A stretch of 64,000 nt of DNA from Fusibacter_C sp942493125 (GCA_942493125.1 OW818667.1:1984001-2048000); one strand, 5' to 3'; shown: positions 16,022 through 24,235, numbered from the stretch's first letter. Notes: a model not told the origin generated them from the sequence alone. Numbers and translations are program-made.

Positions 16022-17233
16022 CTACACAGTTTTTAAATCTGGATATTGATACAGCTCAGTCTTTATGGTGATGTGACTGGCTGCACTGACGATGCCGAAT
16101 TTCTTTTGTATACGAGCAATTGCCTTTTCGGCATATTTCAGGTTATCAGTTGATAGGCTGATTGAAAACTGTCGATCCTTGCTCTGAGAGATGACATCGC
16201 CTTTTCGAAGATTCGAAACTAATATGACACGGAGCATTTCCATCGGATCGAGCACTCTGACTTCTTCTTTTGATACGGTTTCACATTCACATATCGTGAT
16301 TGTGCCCCAATATAAGTTTTTACACAATCGTTCACTTCGCTGAACTTCAATCTTTTGGTACAGCTCAAAGAATTTGTTATCGCAAAGGATTGGCCCCTTT
16401 GAATCGTGGATGAGAGAGTTGATGCCCGATCTGAACTCGAGATTTGCAGGATTACCGGCAGTGTTTTGAACGATTAAGTCATTCATTTTATTGACAAAAT
16501 CTCTTGAAGGCAAACCAAGTTCTCTGTCAAATATCTTCTGAATATAAGCGACATGGCTTTTGGCTTGTTTCAGTTCTCCTAATTTCGACAGAGATTCGAC
16601 GTAATGAATGTGCATGTGCTCAGAAAAAATATCATGGCGCATGATCTCTTCAGATAAAATAATAATGTCTTGATTGCGATTTTCATCAGCAAGGAAATCC
16701 AATTTTCTCCCACAACTGTTCAAGAACATATGGTGATATCGACTTTTTATAGGCGTCAACCAATCGTAAAGGGCGATTCGCTTTAAATAACCACCACGAT
16801 ACAACTGAATGACTTTTTTGTATTTCTCAATTGCCTCATTTTTGTTTTTTAGATAAAGCTCATTGGCTTGCTTATATGTCGCTTCAAATGCATCAATATC
16901 AACTTCACAATACTCATCTGCGTTAAATTTATAACAACCGTTCGAATAGGTGATGATATTAGATCCATGTATTGCCTCATTAACGCATAATATTTTTCTC
17001 AACCGAAAAATAAGCGCTCTTAGTGTCCGTTTCGGATCTGAAAAATCAGATTCAGGCCAGATTTCGTCGATGATCTTTTCTGACAAAATCATTTCATTTC
17101 TATATGTAATAAAATAAATAAAGAGCTCCAACAGCTTCTGCGAATTCTCAAACGCGTCTGTCAAATTGGTTTCACCATATGTCACTGAGAAATCACCTAG
17201 AGTTTGAATTTGAAAGTAAATGCTTTCATTCAT
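16022..17233 (-). CDS. SARP-like (BTAD) transcriptional regulator with degenerate GGDEF-like C-terminus
   Basis: A 403-residue regulator. Residues about 5-100 are an OmpR-type winged helix (FSVTYGETNLTD, RTLRALIFRLRKIL), residues about 110-255 the alpha-helical bacterial transcriptional activation domain (EVDIDAFEATYKQANEL, YVESLSKLGELKQAKSHV). Residues about 300-403 look like the second half of a GGDEF domain: LRKGDVISQSKDRQFSISLSTDNLKYAEKAIARIQKKF has the spacing of LRKGD...GGDEF...A..I...F but SKDRQF replaces GGDEF, so no cyclase activity is expected. The start follows GGAGG. The gene is directly upstream of the matrix operon, in the same direction, with its own terminator; it is a likely regulator of that island. 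Confidence 0.85.
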   Translation of the reverse strand: MNESIYFQIQTLGDFSVTYGETNLTDAFENSQKLLELFIYFITYRNEMILSEKIIDEIWPESDFSDPKRTLRALIFRLRKILCVNEAIHGSNIITYSNGCYKFNADEYCEVDIDAFEATYKQANELYLKNKNEAIEKYKKVIQLYRGGYLKRIALYDWLTPIKSRYHHMFLNSCGRKLDFLADENRNQDIIILSEEIMRHDIFSEHMHIHYVESLSKLGELKQAKSHVAYIQKIFDRELGLPSRDFVNKMNDLIVQNTAGNPANLEFRSGINSLIHDSKGPILCDNKFFELYQKIEVQRSERLCKNLYWGTITICECETVSKEEVRVLDPMEMLRVILVSNLRKGDVISQSKDRQFSISLSTDNLKYAEKAIARIQKKFGIVSAASHITIKTELYQYPDLKTV

Positions 17234-17348
17234 AATATACCTCCGGTAAAGGAACGCGAATAAAATTAGCGAGTTCACCACCATTGTAGCACAATTTGAT
17301 TATTACACAATAGATTTGATTGTATCAGTTTAAATCCTTTCATAATCG

Positions 17349-17380
17349 CAAAAAATGGGCTGTCTTTGGTAGACAGCCCC
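17349..17380 (-). terminator. Terminator after the InlB-repeat LPXTG gene
   Basis: GGGCTGTC (17357-17364) pairs with GACAGCCC (17372-17379), followed on the minus strand by ATTTTTTG. Confidence 0.92.
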
Positions 17381-17415
17381 AATAATTCACTTATAACTCT
17401 TATTCTTTGCTTCAA

Positions 17416-19185
17416 TTATTTCTTTTTCAAGAAAACGCCAGCTGCTGTGATCAAGCCACCGATACCATAGAATAATTCTACTGGTAACTGCCCTGTTTGT
17501 GGCAAAGCTGGAGCGAGAGGAATCGCTTCGGTTCCTAGTTCTATCACTTCTTCGAACGTTGATGAATCTAATGGTTCATCGAAATTGATGATAATTGCTG
17601 CACCTTCAGGGATTAACTCTTCAGTTAACTCTTCTACTTCGCCTTCAGTTGTTGGAATCGTAGAAGGTTCAGTAGCAGGTTCTTCCGTAGTTGGAGCAGA
17701 TGTTGGTGCTGCAGTTGTTGGTTCAACTGTTGTTGGTGCTGCAGTCGTTGGTTCAACTGTTGTTGGTGCTGCAGTCGTCGGTTCTGCTGTTGTTGGTGCT
17801 GCTGTCGTCGGTTCAACTGTTGTTGGTGCTGCTGTCGTCGGTTCAGCTGTTGTTGGTGCTGCAGTTGTTGGCTCTGCTGTTGTCGGTGCTGCAGTCGTCG
17901 GTTCGGCTGTTGTTGGTGCTGCAGTCGTCGGTTCTGCTGTTGTTGGTGCTGCAGTCGTTGGTTCTGCTGTTGTTGGTGCTGCAGTCGTCGGTTCTGCTGT
18001 TGTTGGTGCTGCAGTCGTCGGTTCTGCTGTTGTTGGTGCTGCAGTCGTCGGAGGTATATTCTCGTTCCATATTGCATAAAGTGTCACATTTGCACTATCA
18101 ATTGCAAAAGTTGATGCATATGTTGTTCCCTGACCATTTGCCTGAGTATTCCATCCACCAAATGTGTGTAGATCCTTCACTAAATCACCGACAGGCTTAA
18201 CTGTAACGAGATCGCCTGTTTCATATTGATTGCTATCAGTAGGAGCTGTTCCGCCAGTGTTTCCATTTCCATCGTAATTCACAGTGTAATATGGTGTCCA
18301 TTGTGCAAATAAAATGACATTGCTTGATACAATCGTGACTATTGAACCTGGCGCATAACTTAACCCAGAGCCATCTGATTCTGTATTCCAACCTGTGAAT
18401 AAAAAGCTAGGATAACTCAATGCTGATGGTGATCCTACAATCGGTGTATCGCCCGATTCTAAATTGAGTTCTTGAGATGGGACTGTTACGTCGCCACCAT
18501 TTGCGTTGTAAGTTAATGTATATTTCGTAGGTGTAGGGTTATCTGGTAACCATTGTGCATAAAGTACAACGTCTGAATTCCCCATTTTAAATGTATTTCC
18601 AGCTGTATATGAAGTCCCAAGTCCATTTGCAGCTGTATTCCATCCATTAAATGTGAAATTTGCTTTAGTAATATTATTTATATTTCCAAGAACTGTCACT
18701 GTACTACCAACATTGTAAGATGTTGTAGCTGCTGGCAAGGTTCCAGTTCCTGTATTTGCATCGTATGATACTGAATACGATGGGATGCAGGTGACTTCGT
18801 AATTCATTGTGCCGCCACCTTCATTACCTATACGTTCAATATGTGTTCCCACATAATACTTGTAACCGCCAATCGAAAAATAAAGTATAATTGGTTCCGC
18901 TGCAAGTTCTAAATCAGTAGTTGAGAATTGACCACTACCACCAGTTGTACTTAATGTCAATTTTGTAGCTGCTCCAGATTCAAGCACCACATGCTCAACA
19001 CCAACTTTTTCTGTGCCATGATGGCCTGAAATGTAAACGTAAATGCTCATTGATTGTAGTTCAGAAAAACTACCCGTTTTTAAGTGTATGCTCGTGTTTT
19101 TAACTGCGTAGCTACTATAGCCGCTACCTAATACCAAAGTCAACACGAGTAATAATGACAGTATTTTCTTAAGTGTCTTTCTCAT
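17416..19185 (-). CDS. LPXTG surface protein with InlB B-repeats and a PTTAEPTTAA stalk
   Basis: A 589-residue adhesin-like protein. Order: signal peptide (1-28, GYSSYAV); a beta domain to about 145; three Listeria-Bacteroides/InlB B-type repeats (about 148-385; YDANTG..FNGWNTAANG..YAQW pattern); about 12 copies of the decapeptide PTTAEPTTAA (to about 510); an acidic segment; and the sorting signal LPQTG at about 561 with hydrophobic segment and KKK. The ATG at 19185 follows AAAGGAG. A c-di-GMP-I riboswitch precedes it. The decapeptide is encoded by a 30-bp DNA repeat (17694-18050) that is likely to vary in number and set the length of the wall-spanning stalk. Confidence 0.92.
   Translation of the reverse strand: MRKTLKKILSLLLVLTLVLGSGYSSYAVKNTSIHLKTGSFSELQSMSIYVYISGHHGTEKVGVEHVVLESGAATKLTLSTTGGSGQFSTTDLELAAEPIILYFSIGGYKYYVGTHIERIGNEGGGTMNYEVTCIPSYSVSYDANTGTGTLPAATTSYNVGSTVTVLGNINNITKANFTFNGWNTAANGLGTSYTAGNTFKMGNSDVVLYAQWLPDNPTPTKYTLTYNANGGDVTVPSQELNLESGDTPIVGSPSALSYPSFLFTGWNTESDGSGLSYAPGSIVTIVSSNVILFAQWTPYYTVNYDGNGNTGGTAPTDSNQYETGDLVTVKPVGDLVKDLHTFGGWNTQANGQGTTYASTFAIDSANVTLYAIWNENIPPTTAAPTTAEPTTAAPTTAEPTTAAPTTAEPTTAAPTTAEPTTAAPTTAEPTTAAPTTAEPTTAAPTTAEPTTAAPTTVEPTTAAPTTAEPTTAAPTTVEPTTAAPTTVEPTTAAPTSAPTTEEPATEPSTIPTTEGEVEELTEELIPEGAAIIINFDEPLDSSTFEEVIELGTEAIPLAPALPQTGQLPVELFYGIGGLITAAGVFLKKK
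17694..18050 (-). repeat. 30-bp tandem repeat encoding PTTAEPTTAA
   Basis: About 12 copies of a 30-bp unit, with third-position changes (GTCGTC/GTTGTT) and a few Ala-to-Val changes. Long antisense and frame-shifted ORFs over this region are by-products of the repeat. Confidence 0.95.
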
Positions 19186-19197
19186 AAATTTCTCCTT

Positions 19198-19310
19198 TGC
19201 CAAATAGTTTTACTTTGGCAGTCGGACGGCCTTAGTATAATCACGTTACAAAATCCTATACTTTAGACTCCTGACTTTGCGTCCTTAGCTTTCACTAAGT
19301 TTGCCCCTTC
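19198..19310 (-). promoter_or_regulatory. c-di-GMP-I riboswitch upstream of the InlB-repeat LPXTG gene
   Basis: The minus strand gives GGGCAAAC, a stem CTTAGT-GAAA-GCTAAG, GGACGCAAAGTC, a stem AGTATA/TATACT, then GGCC and closing TGCC at 19217-19220. After the aptamer, TGCCAAA (plus 19214-19220) can pair with TTTGGCA (plus 19198-19204), one base before the AAGGAG ribosome site. The TGCC is also needed to close the aptamer, so ligand binding should open this stem: a predicted translational ON switch. Confidence 0.9.
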
Positions 19311-19417
19311 ACAACTTTGGTCTCTTTATTATCCTTAACTTCGCCAGTTCCCCATTTTCCTTTGAAGCCATACCTAGTTGCTACTTTGTTTGCTTTGTTT
19401 GTTATCTTGCTATTATG

Positions 19418-19645
19418 TTACTTAGCTAGTTTAATATTTTGTGACTCATTCCAATTACGAATTTCTTCCTTGGTTTCGCTATTTTCACGTACGGCGCTTT
19501 GGATGAGTTGAAGCATTTCTAATTCGCTTCTGAAATGAATCTTTTCGCCGGTGTCGAGCCATTGAATAACACCTTGCCAACTGTGATTTTCTTGATGATA
19601 GATCGATATTAAAAAGTTGCTGCTAGTCGTGTTATTATTTTTCAA
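19418..19645 (-). CDS. Small conserved-looking protein (75 aa), function unknown
   Basis: A 75-residue protein starting at a TTG with GGAGGTG ten bases upstream. The pattern SWQGVIQWLDTGEKIHFRSELEMLQLIQSA resembles a family of small Clostridial proteins that I know only as hypothetical. It lies 107 bases before the c-di-GMP-I aptamer of the LPXTG gene, on the same strand and with no terminator between, so it may head that transcript. It has no signal or membrane segment. Confidence 0.7.
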   Translation of the reverse strand: MKNNNTTSSNFLISIYHQENHSWQGVIQWLDTGEKIHFRSELEMLQLIQSAVRENSETKEEIRNWNESQNIKLAK

Positions 19646-19761
19646 TTTGGAGCACCTCCTAAATCGAGACCTTAATACTTCTTAAAATAATTATAGTCTA
19701 TGGCCGTTACATTGCTCGGACAGATGCGTGACATCTGCGTGACACGACTGGAAAAATACGT

Positions 19762-19791
19762 AAAAAAGAACCCAGGAAAAATCCTGAGCTC
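19762..19791 (-). terminator. Terminator after the four-helix membrane protein gene
   Basis: A 10-bp stem with wobbles (arms 19768-19777 and 19782-19791) followed by U6 on the minus strand. The CAGGA/TCCTG core is shared with other terminators next to dispersed repeats. Confidence 0.88.
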
Positions 19792-19814
19792 TCATTTAGA
19801 AAATCATATATGGC

Positions 19815-19874
19815 TGAGTCGAAATGCCTGGCATCAGCTGCTCATGAGTCGATATACCTGGCACCACCAACTCA
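19815..19874 (-). repeat. Dispersed 30-bp repeat, two copies between stop codon and terminator
   Basis: Reverse units at 19815-19844 and 19845-19874 are exactly adjacent. The second begins, on the minus strand, one base after the TAA stop of the neighbouring gene. Confidence 0.9.
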
Positions 19875-19875
19875 T

Positions 19876-20259
19876 TTAAAACCCAAAAAACCAAGGATTC
19901 GTATAGTGAAGCAAAAATAACCCGACGATCACGAATCCGATGATTCTATGCAATTTCGCAAGGTTCTTCTTTTTCTTCCTTTTGTAGATAAAACCGAGTA
20001 CGCCATTTATTGCAAGTGCTGTGAGAAGCAATGAGCCGGTGTGAAACATAAGTTGTCCACCTAGCTTCAAATAACCGTGGATAAATCCAGAAACGACGAG
20101 GGTTATCCCCACATACGGATGAATTTTACGCCCCATCTTCAAGGCTTTGTTGAGATTTTTGTTCTTGCCTTTTATGATCTTTTTATTTACGTATAAAAGA
20201 ATTGGAAAAGACACGAGGTATAGTAAGAGCAATATGTTGAATAGAGAATGAATAGTCAT
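19876..20259 (-). CDS. Four-helix membrane protein, possibly haem-binding
   Basis: A 127-residue protein with four membrane segments (about 3-24, 47-65, 72-90, 105-123). Histidines lie in or near three of them (KIHPYVG at 46, GFIHGYLK at 61, AKLHRIIG at 103, LLHYTN at 117), a pattern seen in small b-type cytochromes such as the cytochrome b561/DUF4405 group. Haem binding is inference. The start follows AGGAGG. It is directly downstream of the EAL gene, on the same strand, separated by one dispersed repeat. Confidence 0.7.
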   Translation of the reverse strand: MTIHSLFNILLLLYLVSFPILLYVNKKIIKGKNKNLNKALKMGRKIHPYVGITLVVSGFIHGYLKLGGQLMFHTGSLLLTALAINGVLGFIYKRKKKKNLAKLHRIIGFVIVGLFLLHYTNPWFFGF

Positions 20260-20293
20260 AGGGACCTCCTATAGATTAAGACATAGATTCATA

Positions 20294-20324
20294 ATGAGTC
20301 GAATTACCTGGCACCAATTACTCA
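20294..20324 (-). repeat. Dispersed 30-bp repeat, one copy after the EAL gene
   Basis: Reverse unit 20295-20324, TGAGT...ACTCA on the minus strand. The EAL gene ends TGA-A-TGAGTGAGT, so the repeat begins within a few bases of the stop. Confidence 0.9.
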
Positions 20325-20329
20325 CTCAT

Positions 20330-22153
20330 TCAGACAAGCGGCATTGGTTTAGAAAAAAGATAACCTTGATGGACCATACAGCCAAAATCTTTTAGTATAT
20401 CACTTTGTACCTGTGTTTCGACACCCTCAGCGACGATGTCGATGCCGTAGGTGTCTTTGAGATTGATGATCGTTCGAATCAACATTCCTGTTCGAGAATC
20501 TTCGTTAAGTTGGTTAATAAACGAGCGATCGATTTTCAGTTCATCAAAGCCTAGTCTAGATAAATAGCTCAGTGAGCTATAACCCGTTCCAAAATCGTCC
20601 AGTGAAATCTTAAAGCCAAAGTTTCTGAGCTTGAATAATACCCCAGCAACGATGTCCAAACTCTCAATCAAGCTGTCTTCAGTGATTTCAAGCGTGATGC
20701 GATTTGGATCGATCCCGCGATTTTTCACTTCACCGATGACAAACTCAGTAAATTCCTTAGATGCAAGATGAGATGGTGAAATGTTAATAGAAACCGTGAT
20801 ATCAGCATCATATTTTTCAACCAATCTAGGGTATTCATCCAAGACTTTTTGGATGATCATCGTGCCAAATGTCACACTCAAGTTGGCTTTTTCGAGAATT
20901 GGGATAAACACATTTGGTGCGACACTACCTAGAACAGGTGAGTTCCATCTTGCAAGTGCTTCGACACCAACGACTTTTTCAAGGTCGCAATCCCTTTTTT
21001 CTTGATAGCTAATCGTAATCTCATCTTCAGCGATGGCGAATGGCAATAGATTTTTGATGGTTTCATCGGTTCTGAATTGTTCCTCTAAAAGGGAATCATA
21101 GCTCATGACCTTGTGTGTTTTGTGCGTTTTAGCCTGTTCAAGTGCCATGGATACTTTTTGAAGCATTTCTATGATGTCTTCGTAGCTTGAGTCGATGAGC
21201 ACGTAGCCAGCATTAAGGTTGAGGTTGGCAGGAAATGCTTTGTCATCCGAGTTTCTGTTAACTTCATCTGTAAATGAAGCGATCCGCTGCATCAACGTCG
21301 CGTTATCTATTGAACGGCAATACCAAACGAGTTCATTGCCACCGGTCTTTGCCACGATCTCATCTGAATGAGAAGCTTCTGACAAAGCATAAGCAATATG
21401 CTTAATCACATTATCCCCGACATCACTGCCGTAGATGGAGTTAATGAGGTTTAAACCTCTGATGTTAAATAGAACGAGCCAACCAGTCTTTGGTTTTAAC
21501 GCATTCATCTGTTCAATAAACAGGTTCTTATTCGGAAGTCCAGTCAATTGGTCATGATATGCCAATCTATAAATCTGATTTCGATTTTTTTCTGTTTCTG
21601 TGATGCTTTTGAGCAAGTAGGATTTGATGGCATTGATGACGATGAGTAAAATGATACAGTAGGTTGCATATAAAATTAGATGAATAGTCCATTCCATTGG
21701 ACTGTTCATGAGGAAACTAAGTTCGCCTGAAAAAGTATGAAGGCCAAAATACATTAGTATAGGTATGAGCGCATGAATTGCAAATGTGGCTATTGTAAAT
21801 AAAATGCCTTCCATCTTTGGCATAAATCCAACCATCAAGAGTGCACTCATGCTCAGAAGTATAACGGCAGTCCCAGTAAACCCGCTGTTGAAAAGTGCCA
21901 GCGTTCCCAAAAATAAAGTAAACAATGCAATAGCAAACACTTTTACCTTTACATTGATTTTCTTTCGAAACAAAAAGAAGCCAAGCATGATGGCACCTAA
22001 TGCTGCATCATAGATGACAAATGGGTCATTTGGAGTGTTGATATAGATGATATAAGCGCTCAAAAATGAAATTGCAGCTGCAATTGGTATGATGATATGA
22101 AGGCTCTTTTCAATTTTTTCCAATATCAGAAGGTCAATTTTTTTGCGATCCAT
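20330..22153 (-). CDS. Membrane-bound GGDEF-EAL protein, probable c-di-GMP phosphodiesterase
   Basis: A 607-residue protein. Residues 18-180 hold five or six membrane segments of an undefined sensor; 195-350 is a GGDEF domain with a broken active site (GGNEL at 271-275); 365-607 is an EAL domain with its catalytic set intact: EAL at 398-400, SINISP, LEITED, DDFGTGYSSLSYL, ELKIDRSFI, VAEGVET and a final QGYLFSKP. It should therefore hydrolyse c-di-GMP to pGpG rather than make it; the GGDEF half may bind GTP as a regulator. The start follows GGAGG. Three c-di-GMP riboswitch regions lie within 6 kb on the same strand. Confidence 0.93.
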   Translation of the reverse strand: MDRKKIDLLILEKIEKSLHIIIPIAAAISFLSAYIIYINTPNDPFVIYDAALGAIMLGFFLFRKKINVKVKVFAIALFTLFLGTLALFNSGFTGTAVILLSMSALLMVGFMPKMEGILFTIATFAIHALIPILMYFGLHTFSGELSFLMNSPMEWTIHLILYATYCIILLIVINAIKSYLLKSITETEKNRNQIYRLAYHDQLTGLPNKNLFIEQMNALKPKTGWLVLFNIRGLNLINSIYGSDVGDNVIKHIAYALSEASHSDEIVAKTGGNELVWYCRSIDNATLMQRIASFTDEVNRNSDDKAFPANLNLNAGYVLIDSSYEDIIEMLQKVSMALEQAKTHKTHKVMSYDSLLEEQFRTDETIKNLLPFAIAEDEITISYQEKRDCDLEKVVGVEALARWNSPVLGSVAPNVFIPILEKANLSVTFGTMIIQKVLDEYPRLVEKYDADITVSINISPSHLASKEFTEFVIGEVKNRGIDPNRITLEITEDSLIESLDIVAGVLFKLRNFGFKISLDDFGTGYSSLSYLSRLGFDELKIDRSFINQLNEDSRTGMLIRTIINLKDTYGIDIVAEGVETQVQSDILKDFGCMVHQGYLFSKPMPLV

Positions 22154-22241
22154 AATGCCTCCAATTGCCAATGTAAACGGGTTATGATCGAGTATTGATA
22201 ATATACCCCGTATAAAAACTTAAAACCATTAAATGAGTGGG

Positions 22242-22309
22242 TGAGTTGGTGGTGCCAGGTAGAATGACTCATATCCACAAATAAAAGGATCCAGGAAGAT
22301 CCTGGACCC
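22242..22309 (+). repeat. Dispersed 30-bp repeat plus CCAGGA-stem hairpin
   Basis: A forward unit (22242-22271) is followed after 15 bases by a hairpin (22287-22309; GGATCCAGGA / TCCTGGACCC). On the minus strand the hairpin has a TTTTATTT tail and probably ends the LPXTG gene that stops at 22370. This is the one composite not read in the direction of the gene it follows. Confidence 0.8.
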
Positions 22310-22369
22310 TAATCTGATAACTTTTCGTTGAACATTTTTATGTGTCAAAAATCTTGGTTCAGTTACTTA

Positions 22370-23776
22370 CTATTTTTTTCTTCTAATTGCAAATCCCATT
22401 AAGCTGATGACTGAACCGATACCATAGTAGAGTTCCATTGGCAATTGGCCAGTTTGTGGTAATGCATCTGCTAAAGGCACTTCTTCATCAAGTACTAATT
22501 CTTCATCTACTTCTTCAGGAATCACTTCTGGTAAGATTTCATCAAAGTTGACGATTGCTGCGCCAAGTGGTGTCTCTTCTTCAGTGATTACTTCAGTTGT
22601 AGGTTCAGTAGCTGCTTCAGTTGTTGGAATTGTTGGTATTTCAGTAGGAGGTTCTTCTTCTTCAGTTGTAGGGATAGTTGGAGTTTCAGTTGTTGGTTCT
22701 TCTGTTGTTGGAGCTGTTGTAGATTCTGTGGTTTGTTCTGTTGTTGGTTCAGTTGTTGCTTCAGTTGTTGCTTCAGTTGTTGCTTCAGTTGTTGCTTCGG
22801 TTGTTGCTTCAGTTGTTGCTTCAGTTGTTGCTTCGGTTGTTGCTTCGGTTGTTGCTTCGGTTGTTGCTTCGGTTGTTGCTTCAGTTGTTGCTTCAGTTGT
22901 TGCTTCAGTTGTTGCTTCGGTTGTTGCTTCGGTTGTTGCTTCGGTTGTTGCTTCAGTTGTTGCTTCAGTTGTAGCTTCGGTTGTTGCTTCAGTTGTTGCT
23001 TCAGTTGTTGCTTCGGTTGTTGCTTCGGTTGTTGCTTCAGTTGTTGCTTCGGTTGTTGCTTCGGTTGTTGCTTCGGTTGTTGCTTCGGTTGTTGCTTCGG
23101 TTGTTGGTTCTGTATAGTAGTTTTTAAATGTTAATGTTTTAGATTTATTCATGAGACTTAATGTAAAGCTATAGTCATCATCATCTACATTGTAATCATC
23201 TGGTATGTCAATTTCAGAAACTGTATAGCTTCCTAAAATCAAGTTAGGTACTGTAATGCTACCAGATCCATTGATTACAACAGTTTGTGTGCCACCTGGT
23301 CCTACGATTTCAAAAGTAAAATCTTCAGAAACTTCAGGATCTCCATAAACTATCTTGTTAATCGTGATTGAACCTTTAATTTTGTAGTAGAATGTTACGT
23401 GGCTGATTTCTGATTGATTGCCGTGTTTTGTATTTGGTGATCTTAAATCTTCATCAGATAATGCACCACTTGGATAGTGATATAGGTAACCTTTATTGCT
23501 ACCTTTTACATATACATATTCAACAGGTAAAGATGATTCCCAATCAACCCATTTATCATCCCAGCTAAAATCGACTTCAATTGTCATATCACCTGATGTC
23601 TTTTCATCATCATTTGGATCTTCAAATTTCATTGTCGTGAAACCAGCCAATACTGGATCATGACTACTGTCAATTAACGTTGGGGTTACGGTTGCTGCAA
23701 ATGCACTAAAGCTACCACCAATGGTTAGTAAAGCGATAAGTGCTATAGCCGTTAAGGTTCTAATGCTCTTTCTCAT
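22370..23776 (-). CDS. LPXTG surface protein with SpaA/Cna-B-like domain and TEAT repeats
   Basis: A 468-residue adhesin-like protein. Order: signal peptide (1-28, SFSAFA); a beta domain (30-130); a Cna-B/SpaA-like domain (about 132-225: ITINKIVYGD, FTFEIVGPGG, LGSYTVSEID, FKNYYTEP); about 30 copies of the tetrapeptide TEAT (about 227-345); Thr/Glu/Pro linkers; and the sorting signal LPQTG at about 441 with a hydrophobic segment and RRKK. The start follows GAAGGGAG. Its leader carries two c-di-GMP-II aptamers in tandem. The TEAT stalk is encoded by a 12-bp repeat and is likely to change length. Its sortase is not in this window. Confidence 0.92.
   Translation of the reverse strand: MRKSIRTLTAIALIALLTIGGSFSAFAATVTPTLIDSSHDPVLAGFTTMKFEDPNDDEKTSGDMTIEVDFSWDDKWVDWESSLPVEYVYVKGSNKGYLYHYPSGALSDEDLRSPNTKHGNQSEISHVTFYYKIKGSITINKIVYGDPEVSEDFTFEIVGPGGTQTVVINGSGSITVPNLILGSYTVSEIDIPDDYNVDDDDYSFTLSLMNKSKTLTFKNYYTEPTTEATTEATTEATTEATTEATTEATTEATTEATTEATTEATTEATTEATTEATTEATTEATTEATTEATTEATTEATTEATTEATTEATTEATTEATTEATTEATTEATTEATTEATTEPTTEQTTESTTAPTTEEPTTETPTIPTTEEEEPPTEIPTIPTTEAATEPTTEVITEEETPLGAAIVNFDEILPEVIPEEVDEELVLDEEVPLADALPQTGQLPMELYYGIGSVISLMGFAIRRKK
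22738..23110 (-). repeat. 12-bp tandem repeat encoding TEAT
   Basis: About 31 copies of a 12-bp unit (GTTGCTTCRGTT on the plus strand) with a synonymous A/G change in patches, showing that blocks of units have been duplicated. Its perfect phase of three keeps the frame when unit number changes. Confidence 0.95.
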
Positions 23777-23784
23777 ATAATGCT

Positions 23785-23962
23785 CCCTTCTTTAAACTAA
23801 GTCTAAAGAAAGGTCGGTTGCACTATTCACTCCATACATTTTAAGTGCCCATATACAAAATGTACTTCATCGTTCCCTTTCAACAATCTGAAAGGCCGGT
23901 TGCACCACTCGCTCCATACACGTCAAGTGCCCAGTTAACAACGTGTGCTTCATCGCTCCTTT
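23785..23962 (-). promoter_or_regulatory. Tandem c-di-GMP-II riboswitches upstream of the TEAT LPXTG gene
   Basis: Two copies of the class II aptamer lie in a row on the minus strand: 23962-23891 and 23881-23808. Each has GCGATGAAG/ACGATGAAG, GGGCACTT, GGAG and GTGCAACCGRCC closed by an AAAGG/CCTTT stem. After the second, CCTTTCTTTAGAC (plus 23801-23813) can pair with GTTTAAAGAAGG (plus 23786-23797), which includes the start of the Shine-Dalgarno GAAGGGAG; the CCTTTC is also the closing strand of aptamer 2. Ligand binding should therefore free the ribosome site. The rest of the gap, 23963-24174, holds the presumed promoter and no gene that I can see. Confidence 0.9.
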
Positions 23963-24174
23963 TATAAATAAGTAATCATTGTAATTTGATATTGATTATC
24001 ATGCTCAATAAATACCCGTGTTTATTTTGTCTAAACACCATAAATGAAAAATATTATCAATTAACATAACTAATTTTTGATAAGTAAAAAAAAGCACCTG
24101 TCCATGATCAAAATTCATCATCTCTAGATGCTCTAAAGTCTTTTATATCAACTCTTTCAGATAAGTCGTAGAAA

Positions 24175-24204
24175 ATAGAAAAGAGCCCAGAAAATCCTGG
24201 ACTC
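24175..24204 (-). terminator. Terminator after the SLH protein gene
   Basis: GAGTCCAG / CTGGGCTC stem (plus arms 24197-24204 and 24183-24190) followed on the minus strand by TTTTCTATTTTC. The stretch before it, ATTTTCAAAT, is also found before the terminator at 5882. Confidence 0.88.
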
Positions 24205-24235
24205 CATTTGAAAATTTATATATTTATGAACTATA

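Noticed and set aside
17585..18200. Antisense and frame-shifted ORFs (Val/Gly-, Leu- and Gln-rich) over the PTTAEPTTAA repeat
   Set aside because: By-products of the 30-bp periodicity; no starts with ribosome sites.
22548..23134. Long plus-strand ORFs over the TEAT repeat, one of them Cys-rich (CCFGCCFS)
   Set aside because: A 12-bp repeat leaves several frames open; no ribosome sites; antisense to a clear LPXTG gene.
23985..24000. Fur-box-like TGATAATCAATATCA upstream of the TEAT gene leader
   Set aside because: Matches only part of the consensus and such AT-rich matches are expected by chance here.
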